Assembly (NCBI RefSeq): GCF_963678635.1
Contig: NC_087071.1
Location: 6,897,624-6,961,623 of the forward strand
Length of the DNA stretch: 64,000 bases
Direction of reading: 5' to 3'
Source: Symsagittifera roscoffensis
Lineage: Eukaryota > Xenacoelomorpha > Acoela > Convolutidae
Below the pieces are notes generated by a model. It was not told the origin of the DNA. It made no database searches and saw only the letters and a list, made by a program, of their open reading frames with translations. Made by a program: the position numbers and the translations under genes. Shown piece by piece: positions 31,563 through 40,540 of this stretch (position 1 is its first letter; each line of letters starts with the position of its first letter).

Positions 31563-33293
31563 TCATGTATCATTTCCATTGCTGATACATCTGAGATATT
31601 CTTGTAATGAACGGTTCATACCTTCGACTAAACCGTTTGTCCAAGGTGCGTGAGATGTACGTGGTTTGTGTTTGATGTTATATAGATGACATAGTGTGAT
31701 GATTTCATTATTTATGAATTCTGTACCGTTGTCTGTAACTAAAATTTCTGGTAGTCCGAATTTGGCTATCCAGTGTTCATAGAGTGTTGTGTAAGCGTAA
31801 TAAGCGTTACAATGTGGTACTGGGTTAAGTGCTACATAATGTGTAAACGCGTCAACAATTACCATAATGTAGGAGTTTCCTTCGGATGAGGGTGAAATTG
31901 GTCCTTTTGTATCAAAGGAGATACGGTGGTTAAAGTACAAACTTTGTCCTTTAAAGTCTTGTTTTTGTGCTATTTGTTTTTGATTTGGATAAGGTTTATT
32001 TAGTTGACATACTATACAATCATTGCATAGTACTTTTATCCAAATTGGTGCATTTGGGAAATAAAAGTTTTGAATGAAATTTGAATATGTTTTCTCTGAT
32101 CCAGAGTGTCCTTTAATATTTTGTGTGTGTGAAATATTAAAAGCTATGAGAATCATACTTAGAGGGAGACAGGGAACTGTAGATTCATTTAATTTGTATT
32201 CTAGAAGGTCTGTGTTTTCGTTAATTGTTGTATTATTGAATTTTCGAAAATATCGGAGGAGTGTTTTATTTCCTAAAATAGTTGTATCTGCCTTGACGGG
32301 TTTAGTTTTATATTTGTGCCATGATTTTAGTTGTCTAATTACTGGGTCAAGATTTTGGTATTGTTTCAATGTTGAAATTGTAATTGTTTTTGTTGGGGGG
32401 AGAAAAATGTTTTCTATTTCTAATTTAGATAAAGGAATTGTATCAAGTGGGTCATGAAGGTCAAATATTTGATTTATTGTGTATTTTGAATCGTTTGTTT
32501 GTGGTCCTGATAAATTTATTTTATCAGTTAGGTTTTCTTTTTCAATTAGTGGAAAAAGGTCTTTTTTATGCGAGTGTTGTTTTACTCTTTTTTGTTGGGT
32601 GTTATTTTTTATCCATTGTGAATATGGGATTGGTTTAAAAGTTGATGTTCCAAGTAGGTCAACTTCATAGTGATTATTTTGACAATCTAAATAAAGTGGG
32701 AAGTGTTGTAGATTGTTTATCTGTGATTGTTCAACGTCAGTTTTTACTGCATATTTGCATTCTAGTCGGGGTGATGTTTCGTTTTTTGCAAGGTAGAATT
32801 TTATATTTTTGGGTATTTCAACTGTGGTTTTACGTGTAAGTAATTCCGGTGGCGTATTTCGACTTAATGTGTCTGGTAATGCAAGATTCTTTCCTGCTGT
32901 CCAAACTATATGTAAGTTTGGGAATTTCATTAGAATTAGTTGAAATCTATAAACTCGGTGATTTGGATTAGATTTTTGTGTAAAGAGAAAAATGATTGGT
33001 TTGTGATCTGTGAATAGAACTGTTGGATGTTTTGATCCAAGTATCAGAAATTCATATTCTGTAAGTGTATAGATTATGGCTGTACATTCTCTCATTAGGG
33101 TTGAGAGTCTTAGCTCTGCTTGAGTGAATAATCGAGAGTTTGCTGATATAAGGTTCATTTTGTTTGTACCATTATGTGATTGTAATAACGCTGCGCCGAT
33201 GCCAAAGTTCGAAGCATCGCACATTGCATAAAATGGTTGATTTGAATCTGGAATTGTGTTTGAAATTTGTTCAGTTAGAAGTTTTTTAATTAT
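31563..33293 (-). CDS. RNase H and integrase catalytic part of Pol
   Basis: The frame is open from 33,293 to 31,563. RNase H is at the start: MCDASNFGIGAALLQ (Asp), LSTLMRECTAIIYTL (Glu), TVLFTDHKPIIF (Asp) and the closing NLALPDTLSRN. A spacer of about 170 residues follows. Then comes integrase: a His-His/Cys-Cys zinc-binding domain (HTQNIKGHSGSEKT...CNDCIVC), the catalytic core with ISFDTKGP (Asp), VTDNGTEFIN (Asp) and TNGLVEGMNRSLQEYL (Glu), so the DDE triad is complete. The frame differs from that of RT, and the few residues between RT and the first RNase H strand look too short. A small deletion with frameshift has therefore occurred at about 33,290. It ends in the TGA described for the C-terminal part. 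Confidence 0.93.
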   Translation of the reverse strand: MIKKLLTEQISNTIPDSNQPFYAMCDASNFGIGAALLQSHNGTNKMNLISANSRLFTQAELRLSTLMRECTAIIYTLTEYEFLILGSKHPTVLFTDHKPIIFLFTQKSNPNHRVYRFQLILMKFPNLHIVWTAGKNLALPDTLSRNTPPELLTRKTTVEIPKNIKFYLAKNETSPRLECKYAVKTDVEQSQINNLQHFPLYLDCQNNHYEVDLLGTSTFKPIPYSQWIKNNTQQKRVKQHSHKKDLFPLIEKENLTDKINLSGPQTNDSKYTINQIFDLHDPLDTIPLSKLEIENIFLPPTKTITISTLKQYQNLDPVIRQLKSWHKYKTKPVKADTTILGNKTLLRYFRKFNNTTINENTDLLEYKLNESTVPCLPLSMILIAFNISHTQNIKGHSGSEKTYSNFIQNFYFPNAPIWIKVLCNDCIVCQLNKPYPNQKQIAQKQDFKGQSLYFNHRISFDTKGPISPSSEGNSYIMVIVDAFTHYVALNPVPHCNAYYAYTTLYEHWIAKFGLPEILVTDNGTEFINNEIITLCHLYNIKHKPRTSHAPWTNGLVEGMNRSLQEYLRCISNGNDT

Positions 33294-34840
33294 TCAAAAT
33301 TATTTTGTTGTCTAAGTATATTATAAAATGGTCTTAGGTATAATTGCATTTTATAGACATATTTACTTAAAAAATTCAACATTTCAAGGAATTCTTGTAT
33401 TTTCTTTTTGTTTGTTGGTGGTTGGAGTTTTTGAATAGCATCAATGCGTGATTTTAATGGGGTGATTGTTTTTCTTTCTATATTATGTCCTAAGAATTTT
33501 ACTCTTGTCAAAAAGAAGTGTGATTTATCGGGGGCGGCCTTCAGATTTTCGTTCTGAAGTATTTGGTGATATTGTTCTAAAACATTGAACATTTCTTCTT
33601 TAGTCTGTGATTGCATAAAAACATCGTCTAAATAGGTGATTGCGTTTTTCTTGAGTATTAGTGGTCGAAAAATTTTGCTCATAAAAGCTGAAAATGCTGC
33701 TGGTCCTATGGATATTCCATAGAATAAGCGGTTGAATTCATACTGTTGATTTCCAATAACAAATTGTGTTAGACGTCGCGATTGTTCATCTAATGGCATT
33801 TGATTGTATGCACTATTCATATCTGCGGTTGTAAAGTATTTTCCGTTTATTTTTGTTAAAATAACTTGTATTGGTTCAATAGGCCAATTACACTTTGATT
33901 CATCTATGAGTGAGTTGAGGTATCTAGCGTCGAGAACGATTTTTAATGATGCTCCTTTGGCTAGAATGATAACAGGGTTGATAAATGTGTTACCTTTTGG
34001 TTGTTCTTCTTTATTTACTGGTGAGATTATATTGTATTGTTCTAAAATATCAAGTAATCTGTTCACTTTATCGTGTAAATGAATTGGTACTTTAGTTGCT
34101 CTTTGTTTTTTGAAAACTGCGTCTGGTTTTAATGGGAGATGTAGTGATGAGCTGATTTTGCCAACATCAAATTTGGATGTTGCATAGACTGATGAATATT
34201 TAATTAGCTGTTTGGCTAATTTTTCAAACTCGTCTTGTGTTATTTGTGAATGTTGGAAATTAAACATTGTTAAAAATTTCTGTTGATTCTCTGTGTAGTT
34301 ATTTATGTTGAATGTCGGTTTGAAATATGGGGTTTTTGTGAAATAATCCGTATTTCTTTTTTCGTTACTTATTATATTATTTATGGATAATTCTTCATTA
34401 AGAATTGTGGATTGACAAATATCTAATAATTGGAGTATATTATTTACGCGATATGCTTTTTCGTATATTGGTGATATTGTAGCGTTGGTTTCGCAATAGC
34501 CTAAAAGTCCTAAAGGTAGTGTTACTTGATAGGGTGTATTGTTGTATACATGTAGAGAAATAATATCTGAATTCGAGTTTTTCAAATATTTTATGGATGA
34601 AATTGTGATTTTGAAAAACTTATGGATAGGTTTGAATTCAAAGTCTGACATATAAAGTTGTTGTTTGTTTTGTTTTTTATCATATTGGTGAACTTGTTTT
34701 ATTGAAAAATTATATATGTTTCCTGATAGTGGTTTCAGGTGTTTTCTTTGTTGGTTATATATTGGATAAAATTTTGAAAAGAATGGTGGTTGTTTGTTTA
34801 ATCTTTGAAAAAATGTTAGGGATCTTTTGCTTTTGTGTAT
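33290..34840 (-). CDS. Reverse transcriptase part of Pol (-1 frame relative to gag)
   Basis: The frame is open for 516 codons from 34,840 and overlaps the gag end by 25 nt in the -1 frame; the first AUG (34,651) is internal. RT blocks are in order: an IISPVNKEEQPKGNTFINP-type entry, GASLKIVLDARYLN, FTTADMNSAYNQMPLDE (Asp), NRLFYGISIGPAAFSAFM, YLDDVFMQ with both catalytic Asp intact, and LTRVKFLGHNIE. It belongs to the Ty3/gypsy group by the order PR-RT-RH-IN and by these blocks. Expression is expected as a Gag-Pol fusion by -1 frameshifting inside the 25-nt overlap. It ends at a TAA (33,290-33,292) where the frame shifts into RNase H. Confidence 0.93.
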   Translation of the reverse strand: MHKSKRSLTFFQRLNKQPPFFSKFYPIYNQQRKHLKPLSGNIYNFSIKQVHQYDKKQNKQQLYMSDFEFKPIHKFFKITISSIKYLKNSNSDIISLHVYNNTPYQVTLPLGLLGYCETNATISPIYEKAYRVNNILQLLDICQSTILNEELSINNIISNEKRNTDYFTKTPYFKPTFNINNYTENQQKFLTMFNFQHSQITQDEFEKLAKQLIKYSSVYATSKFDVGKISSSLHLPLKPDAVFKKQRATKVPIHLHDKVNRLLDILEQYNIISPVNKEEQPKGNTFINPVIILAKGASLKIVLDARYLNSLIDESKCNWPIEPIQVILTKINGKYFTTADMNSAYNQMPLDEQSRRLTQFVIGNQQYEFNRLFYGISIGPAAFSAFMSKIFRPLILKKNAITYLDDVFMQSQTKEEMFNVLEQYHQILQNENLKAAPDKSHFFLTRVKFLGHNIERKTITPLKSRIDAIQKLQPPTNKKKIQEFLEMLNFLSKYVYKMQLYLRPFYNILRQQNNFE

Positions 34841-37800
34841 TTATCTTTGATTAGTATTTTACTGTTTAATATGTTGATTGTTGGTATATATTTAGAGATA
34901 AATGGTATTCCAATGATATTGTGTTTAATATCAGTGATATGGAATATTTGTTTAAATGGTTTAGTTAAAATTTTATTTTGCTCCATTGTTCTTGTGGGGA
35001 GAAGAAATAATTGAATTTTTCCATAGTTTACCAATGTTGATCCTTGTGCTGTTGCTAGTTTACTGGAGGTTTCAAGAGGTGTTAGCTTTGGGTGTAAGTT
35101 TTTTATTTCATTCCATGTGGGAATGTTTATTATATTTGATTCTGCTCCTGAATCAATTAAAAAATCAATTTCAAGATCTGGTGGTTGAAATTCTTTGCTT
35201 CTTGGACTTTCCAAAAGAAATAGTATTGTCCAAATTTTTTCTTTGGGTTGTTCTTTTTGTATGTTTTGATAGATGTGATTTGTATTCAAGCATTTTGTTT
35301 TTTCGTTCTCATTGGGTTGGTTTGTAGTGTTAATTTCATTAGTTTTTTGTGTCGTCGGTGTGGAATGGACGGGTTCAATATAATAATTGTGAAGGAGTTC
35401 TGATTGATTCTCATATATGTGTGATGAAAAAGGGTCTTCATATATAACAGGTTCATAGTCATTTTCGACTTTTATCATGTTGATGGAGAGGGTGTTTTCT
35501 GCATCGCTTTCTGAATCTGATGATCCACAGTTTATTTGATTGAGTTGTAACGTATCAGTTACTGTGTCATCAATACCTGGAGGGTCTGATGTTGTTTCTG
35601 GATTAGATTGTACTTGATTAATATGTCTTTGATGTTTAGGTGTACTACTTCTGTGGCGATTAATAGAATTATTATAGTTATTATTATTCCGGTGTGGTGA
35701 TTGGGAATAATTTCTATAACGATTATTATAACTTGAGTGTCGATTTTGTGAATTATTTCGCGATCTGTTTTGGTAATTATTGTTTGGTCTGTTATAGTTC
35801 GATCTATTATATGAGTTATTCCTTGATTGATTGTTCGGGTAATTCTGGTTTCGGTTGTTTGAATAACTTCTATTCCGATTATTGGAGTAGTTTCTATTCC
35901 TATTGTATGATGAATTTCGTGATTGATTGTTTGGATAGTAATTATTTCTTGATTGGGAATTAGATCTAGAAACAAATCGTGTTGTATTTGAATTTGATCT
36001 GGAGTAGTTATTTCGACTATTTGGTCTATTGTAGTGATTTTGTGATGAATTTTGCGTATTTCTTCGTTCTGGTGATCTTCCTCTATAACTTGAGTTATAT
36101 GGTGATTGATTTCTTCTATAATTTGTATTGTTCGGGAGTGGTTTTCCTGAACTGTTGTTGCTGTACACAGTTTTGTTCGGTAGATTTTGATCTTTTTTCA
36201 TGTATTGATAGAATGATTTATTTGGTTCTTTATATTTTTGAGGTTTATTTTGATTGTCTTGCTGTTTTTGTCTACATTCAGAAATACTATGTCCGTATCG
36301 TCGGCAATAATTACACCATTTTTTGAAAGATGGTTTGCCTTTAAAGTTTGGGTGTTTTTCGTAAATATTGAGTATTTCAGTGACTTTTTCAACGAGGTCT
36401 GTATCTGATTCCTGTATATTGTTGATACTTGTGGTATTTGTTTCGATTCGGTTAACATATTGTAATTTCAGATTTTCTGTTTCTTCGAGTTTCATTGTGA
36501 TTTCTGCTTGTTCTAGTTTGTCTACTAGTTTTCGAAAATCTAAATCGGGTTCTCGAATTGAAGAAGGATGGGATGCTCTCTTTTTTATTGCTATTTTTCT
36601 TAATTGCGGTGTTAAGGTCATCATTAAGATTTCTGTCATCTTTGTGTTTTTATAGTCGTGTGTATTTAATGAATATGCTTTTCGAACTAGTGTTTCGATG
36701 CGTACTGCTAATTGCTTGATGGTTTCATTTGGTAATCTGCGAATTTCATTACATAAAACTCTTTGTTGTTGTTTGTTTCTTTCGGAGTCAAACATTTTTG
36801 AAAATTCTTGTGTAAACCTTTTCCGATTTGATTTTATTTCTATAGGCAATACTGAAAACCATTTTTCGGCTGCGCCGTCTAAAGTTGTTTGTATCAACGC
36901 TGTGCGTCGATGTATCCAGTTTTGATGTAGTGGCGTATTAATTGGTTCAGGTCCTATATTTAAAATCAAATTTGCTGTTACTGCATTTAAATAGTCTTCT
37001 ACAGAATATTCAGGGTCTGTTCCTGTGAATACCATTAAAGGTTTATTTGATGTTATTGATGATCCACCCATAAGGTATGGATCCATTGTCATTTGTAATG
37101 ATTCTGCTGCATTTGGCATTTGAGAAAAATTTGAAAGTTGATTTCTTGTTATTTCGTGTTGTTGAAGATAATATGGGAGTGGAATTTCATTTTGCATTTG
37201 TGTCGGTTGATACGAGTGTGTGATCATTGGGTTTTGTTGCTGAATTGGTTGAAAATATTGTGTATTAATTGGGTTTTGTTGCTGAATTGGTTGTTGATTT
37301 TGTGTATCTATCGGTTGTGGAGAAAAAATTCTAAGATTTGTATGTGGTTTCTGTACTCCTTGTCCACGATATTCTTGATTATATGGTGCAAATATATCTG
37401 GTTGTAAAAAATCATCATCTGAGGATAAGTAATCCATTTGATAAGATGTTTGTTTTTTATTTTTATTTTGTTGAAAAAATGGATAGTTTTCACTACGATC
37501 CTGTGAAGGATGTAAATTTGTTTGAAAGTTTACTGAATTAGTTTGTGCCATTGGGTTATCCCAGTTTCGAGATCTTGTATAATTATTAAAATTTTTTCGT
37601 GGGGGATAATTTGTTTTTGATGGATGTGTGTAATTATAATTATGTTCTGCAAAATTGTTTCTAGTGAACGTTTTACGTGTTTTTGACGGTATTGTCATGG
37701 GTCTGTATGTTTGATAATCCATGTGTGAATATTTTGGGGCAACCGAAGGTTTAACGGTTGATTGTAAGGTTACTTGTGTTTGTGAAAGGTTTGTATTTCT

Positions 37801-38844
37801 TGGTGTTGTTAAATTTGGACGTATTGGTGAAATACTTTGTTGTGTAGTTGTTGTGTGTACGATTTCTTCATTTATGAAGTGTGATGGTGTCTGGATATCT
37901 TGTTGAGTGAGATTTCTAGTTCCATTGAGGTTTTCATTGTGTATGACTGTGGAGTTTAAACTATTATTTTGCATATCAGGTAAAAATGTATTATAGTTTA
38001 ATGGTGTTGCATCAATGGTTAATGGTATTACTCTTACATAATCTCTTACATAAGATATTGTACTTATTGCTTGACTTGAGATTGATTGTGGGAAGTTTAT
38101 GAATGCGGGATGAGACCATTCGGGGTCCCAAACATAGTCTGATTGTTCTGTGATGGCAGTATCATCGTTTGAGTTTTGGGGTCTAAAATTTTTTCTTGCT
38201 TGTGAAATTAAATCAATATTATGTGTGAAATAATCTATTATGAACCATGCCAAAATTTTTTGTAAGTCGTGTTTTGTATGTTGTGAAACTTCATCTTTCG
38301 TGAAATTTTCTTTAATTATATTTAGAAAACTAGAGAGTAGTGTGATTTCATGTCGTACTCTTATATGTTTAGATGTTTCTGTCGGTGAAACATTTGTGAT
38401 TGGGATTTCGTTTTCTAATATCGAGATATAACTATATATTATTGCAAAAACTTCATTGGTGAATATGGAGTTTGCTCTTTGTGAGTTATGATATTGTATG
38501 CTTTTTATATATTCTGAGAATACTTTTGAGAATTCTAAATCAAGGTCGTCTGTTTGAATTACATATTTGCTGTGATTCTGGTTTGGTGAGTTGAATTCTA
38601 TGGAGTAGATTCCGTATTGTTGTGTTAAGTTACATATATCTTTCAAATAGTGATCGATAATTTGTCTTTTGATTTTTACATCTGGGAACTCTGTTTTACA
38701 TGGACTGATTCCGGGTTCAAACAAATTTAAGAGTAAATTTTTGCAAAATATATGCTGTCCTCTATCAGTGGTTGCATCTACGATAAAGGGGAAGATATCA
38801 TCATCATCTGGACTTTCTTCACCTGGGGTGTGTGTTGAGCTCAT
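34816..38844 (-). CDS. Gag-protease polyprotein, 1,342 aa
   Basis: A single intact frame, far longer than the usual 300-600 residue Gag. The N-terminal 400 residues form a domain I do not recognise, but it has a decayed homologue in family B (51,735-52,570). Gln/Asn-rich repeats follow at about 511-548, then a retrotransposon capsid domain at about 605-790 (including EKWFSVLP and RRLPNETIKQLAVRIE). A CX2CX4HX4C zinc knuckle (CNYCRRYGHSISEC) lies near 845-857, followed by a long Arg/Ser/Asn/Tyr-rich low-complexity region to about 1,075. The aspartic protease has its LIDSGAESNII active site near 1,226. The protease is thus in the gag frame, as in several Ty3/gypsy lineages. The start ATG is chosen because it overlaps the end of ORF0 by 26 nt and gives an acidic N-terminus. 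Confidence 0.93.
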   Translation of the reverse strand: MSSTHTPGEESPDDDDIFPFIVDATTDRGQHIFCKNLLLNLFEPGISPCKTEFPDVKIKRQIIDHYLKDICNLTQQYGIYSIEFNSPNQNHSKYVIQTDDLDLEFSKVFSEYIKSIQYHNSQRANSIFTNEVFAIIYSYISILENEIPITNVSPTETSKHIRVRHEITLLSSFLNIIKENFTKDEVSQHTKHDLQKILAWFIIDYFTHNIDLISQARKNFRPQNSNDDTAITEQSDYVWDPEWSHPAFINFPQSISSQAISTISYVRDYVRVIPLTIDATPLNYNTFLPDMQNNSLNSTVIHNENLNGTRNLTQQDIQTPSHFINEEIVHTTTTQQSISPIRPNLTTPRNTNLSQTQVTLQSTVKPSVAPKYSHMDYQTYRPMTIPSKTRKTFTRNNFAEHNYNYTHPSKTNYPPRKNFNNYTRSRNWDNPMAQTNSVNFQTNLHPSQDRSENYPFFQQNKNKKQTSYQMDYLSSDDDFLQPDIFAPYNQEYRGQGVQKPHTNLRIFSPQPIDTQNQQPIQQQNPINTQYFQPIQQQNPMITHSYQPTQMQNEIPLPYYLQQHEITRNQLSNFSQMPNAAESLQMTMDPYLMGGSSITSNKPLMVFTGTDPEYSVEDYLNAVTANLILNIGPEPINTPLHQNWIHRRTALIQTTLDGAAEKWFSVLPIEIKSNRKRFTQEFSKMFDSERNKQQQRVLCNEIRRLPNETIKQLAVRIETLVRKAYSLNTHDYKNTKMTEILMMTLTPQLRKIAIKKRASHPSSIREPDLDFRKLVDKLEQAEITMKLEETENLKLQYVNRIETNTTSINNIQESDTDLVEKVTEILNIYEKHPNFKGKPSFKKWCNYCRRYGHSISECRQKQQDNQNKPQKYKEPNKSFYQYMKKDQNLPNKTVYSNNSSGKPLPNNTNYRRNQSPYNSSYRGRSPERRNTQNSSQNHYNRPNSRNNYSRSNSNTTRFVSRSNSQSRNNYYPNNQSRNSSYNRNRNYSNNRNRSYSNNRNQNYPNNQSRNNSYNRSNYNRPNNNYQNRSRNNSQNRHSSYNNRYRNYSQSPHRNNNNYNNSINRHRSSTPKHQRHINQVQSNPETTSDPPGIDDTVTDTLQLNQINCGSSDSESDAENTLSINMIKVENDYEPVIYEDPFSSHIYENQSELLHNYYIEPVHSTPTTQKTNEINTTNQPNENEKTKCLNTNHIYQNIQKEQPKEKIWTILFLLESPRSKEFQPPDLEIDFLIDSGAESNIINIPTWNEIKNLHPKLTPLETSSKLATAQGSTLVNYGKIQLFLLPTRTMEQNKILTKPFKQIFHITDIKHNIIGIPFISKYIPTINILNSKILIKDKYTKAKDP

Positions 38845-39286
38845 TTTTTCGTTTGATGACTGTTAATATGTAACTATCAATGTGTCTAATTGGTTGATTC
38901 CAATTGTATAAATGTACTGGTTTGTGTTTATATTGCTTTTTTATTCTTCTTTTTCCTCTTTTTGATGAATTTGAAGTTGTTTCTGAGTCGGAAAAATATA
39001 ATTGATCGTGAATGGGGCATTTTTTATCTATAGATTCTTTTAATTTATAAAGTTCGTCTAAACTGCTGGTTTCTGATTCTGAAAATGCGTTGCGGTTTTT
39101 GGAAAATCTTTTTCTCGTAATTTGTCTTTGTTTGGTTATTATTTTTCTTTTTAGTGTTTGTCGTTTTGTTCTGATATATCCAAATGTTTGTGTGTGTGGT
39201 GTGATTACAAGATCGTATTTTTTGTTATCTATTTCACAATTGTGTAAAACGATTGTTTGTTTATTTCCGAGGTTTTTAAATGACAT
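38819..39286 (-). CDS. ORF0: small basic protein before gag
   Basis: A 155-residue ORF in the +2/-1 frame relative to gag; its TGA overlaps the gag start by 26 nt, so gag may be translated by leaky scanning or reinitiation. It is strongly basic, with two clusters that look like nuclear-localisation or RNA-binding segments (RQTLKRKIITKQRQITRKRF near residue 42, and KRGKRRIKKQYKHK near 108), and a Ser/Glu-rich acidic stretch between them. A decayed homologue precedes the family B gag relic at 52,575-52,760, including the Val/Ile-Tyr-Asn-Trp-like end. I know no named family. Possible roles are RNA binding or nuclear shuttling. Confidence 0.65.
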   Translation of the reverse strand: MSFKNLGNKQTIVLHNCEIDNKKYDLVITPHTQTFGYIRTKRQTLKRKIITKQRQITRKRFSKNRNAFSESETSSLDELYKLKESIDKKCPIHDQLYFSDSETTSNSSKRGKRRIKKQYKHKPVHLYNWNQPIRHIDSYILTVIKRKNELNTHPR

Positions 39287-40293
39287 AAGGTTTAGGATGA
39301 CGGATGCAAAAGGTTGTTAAATGATTTCTATTACTTAGACTGTTAGTCCTTACGATTTTTTGGTTAGCCTAACCTGGGTCTATTTGTTCAGGGTTGGGGA
39401 GAAAAGTATATCGATTCCGAAGAATGATTTTATACTTTCTCGTGGCTAGTATAAGCTAAGGTGTTACCTTACTCAATCTTACTTAAGGGTAGTGATTGTG
39501 TTCAGGGTTGGAGAATAGTAAATCGATCCACAAGGTTCAGGTATAATTAGAACGCGAGTAGTTCGTTAGATACTATTTTAAACTTACTAAGTCTAAGATT
39601 TATCCTGGGTCTGGTAAGAGGGGGGATCAAGTGAAGGATGAATAACCGAAGTTCTTCACTGTTTATCCTAATTTGAATGATTAGTTTTGTTCAAAAATTT
39701 CTGTTAGTCCTGGGTTTTTAGAAAGGGTTGGATAGTGAATCGACGTTTGAGGTCGTTAGACACTAGCTAAGTGGGTGGGGGAGAACAAAATTGTTCTTTT
39801 TGATCCAAGGAGAGGCCTTGATGATCAAGTTTTAAATTTAATTAAATAGAAAATGATTTCAGATCCAAGGATGAGCCTTGATGATCTGATTTTAAATTTA
39901 AGTGAATTTAAGTTTAAAATGATTTAAATTTGTATAGAGAAAAGATTTAGTGTTATTATGATATTAGTGAGCTTATGAATGCTGTTATGTTTAGGTGATG
40001 AAGCTGGAATAACAGGATGATTTATAATTACTAACCATTTATTGTCATGCTACTAATTTTTTTTTTTGATTTTTCAATAAATATTTTTCAAACATGTTTT
40101 GTATATTACTGCAGAATTTAGGAAAACGATCTGAGATGTCCTTATCAATCGTTATTGTATATTAATAATTTGGTTTAGCGCCTGAAATGATTTTGAAGAT
40201 TGACTTCAAGATTTTATGTTTGCAAATGAAAATCTAAATTCATTGCTAGTAGTATTCTAAATACAAAAGTTTGTGTTGGCTTTTGCCGAACTA
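39287..40293 (-). other. 5' leader region of element A with 60-bp repeats
   Basis: About 1 kb between the leader ORF and ORF0 without a long ORF. It holds two exact-period 60-bp tandem units (39,801-39,860 and 39,861-39,920; core GATCCAAGG...CCTTGATGATC) and three loose copies of GGGTTGG...ATCGA (39,395; 39,500; 39,725). Minus-strand GTAAG(T/A) donors occur near 39,480 and 39,590, and a good acceptor (AAATCATTTCAG) near 40,176. Splicing of the leader is therefore possible but unproven. Confidence 0.45.
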
Positions 40294-40536
40294 TCATATA
40301 ACTATATGGTAAGTTTCTACTTTGTCGTATCGTATGTCGTCTCTGGTTCGAGGTCTTCTTGCAATTCCGGGTAGTTCTCTTATCGTTCGGAATATTGGCT
40401 TTGATCTATTGAGTCGTAGAGACATTTCGATTAAATTATCGTCGTGTAACATTTTAAAAATGTTTTGTCTAAATTCTAATCTATTTTTGGTTAATTCTAA
40501 GCTATTAAGGTCTTGTTCAAGCCTCACTGGTCGCAC
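40294..40536 (-). CDS. Leader ORF starting at the primer-binding site
   Basis: An open frame of about 80 codons whose first codons lie in the primer-binding site. The upstream-most start would be GTG; the first real ATG is about 28 codons in, leaving a basic peptide of 52 residues with REL and RRPRTRDD clusters. Family B has an open frame in the same place (58,143-58,406), between its primer-binding site and the small membrane ORF. Only limited similarity is visible (LPPRL/IPPG-like against IRELPGIARRPR). It could be an upstream ORF, the first exon of spliced env-region mRNAs, or chance. Confidence 0.4.
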   Translation of the reverse strand: MRPVRLEQDLNSLELTKNRLEFRQNIFKMLHDDNLIEMSLRLNRSKPIFRTIRELPGIARRPRTRDDIRYDKVETYHIVI

Positions 40537-40538
40537 CA
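40515..40538 (-). promoter_or_regulatory. tRNA primer-binding site of element A
   Basis: Two bases after the 5' LTR, the minus strand reads TGGTGCGACCAGTGAGGCTTGAAC. Its complement has the layout of a tRNA 3' end: GTTCAAGC T-loop, a 5-nt T-stem strand, a 7-nt acceptor strand, discriminator A, and CCA. The match seems to run 23-24 nt, longer than the usual 18. Family B has diverged versions at 58,33x-58,354 and 59,10x-59,129. The tRNA isoacceptor was not identified. Confidence 0.75.
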
Positions 40539-40540
40539 GA

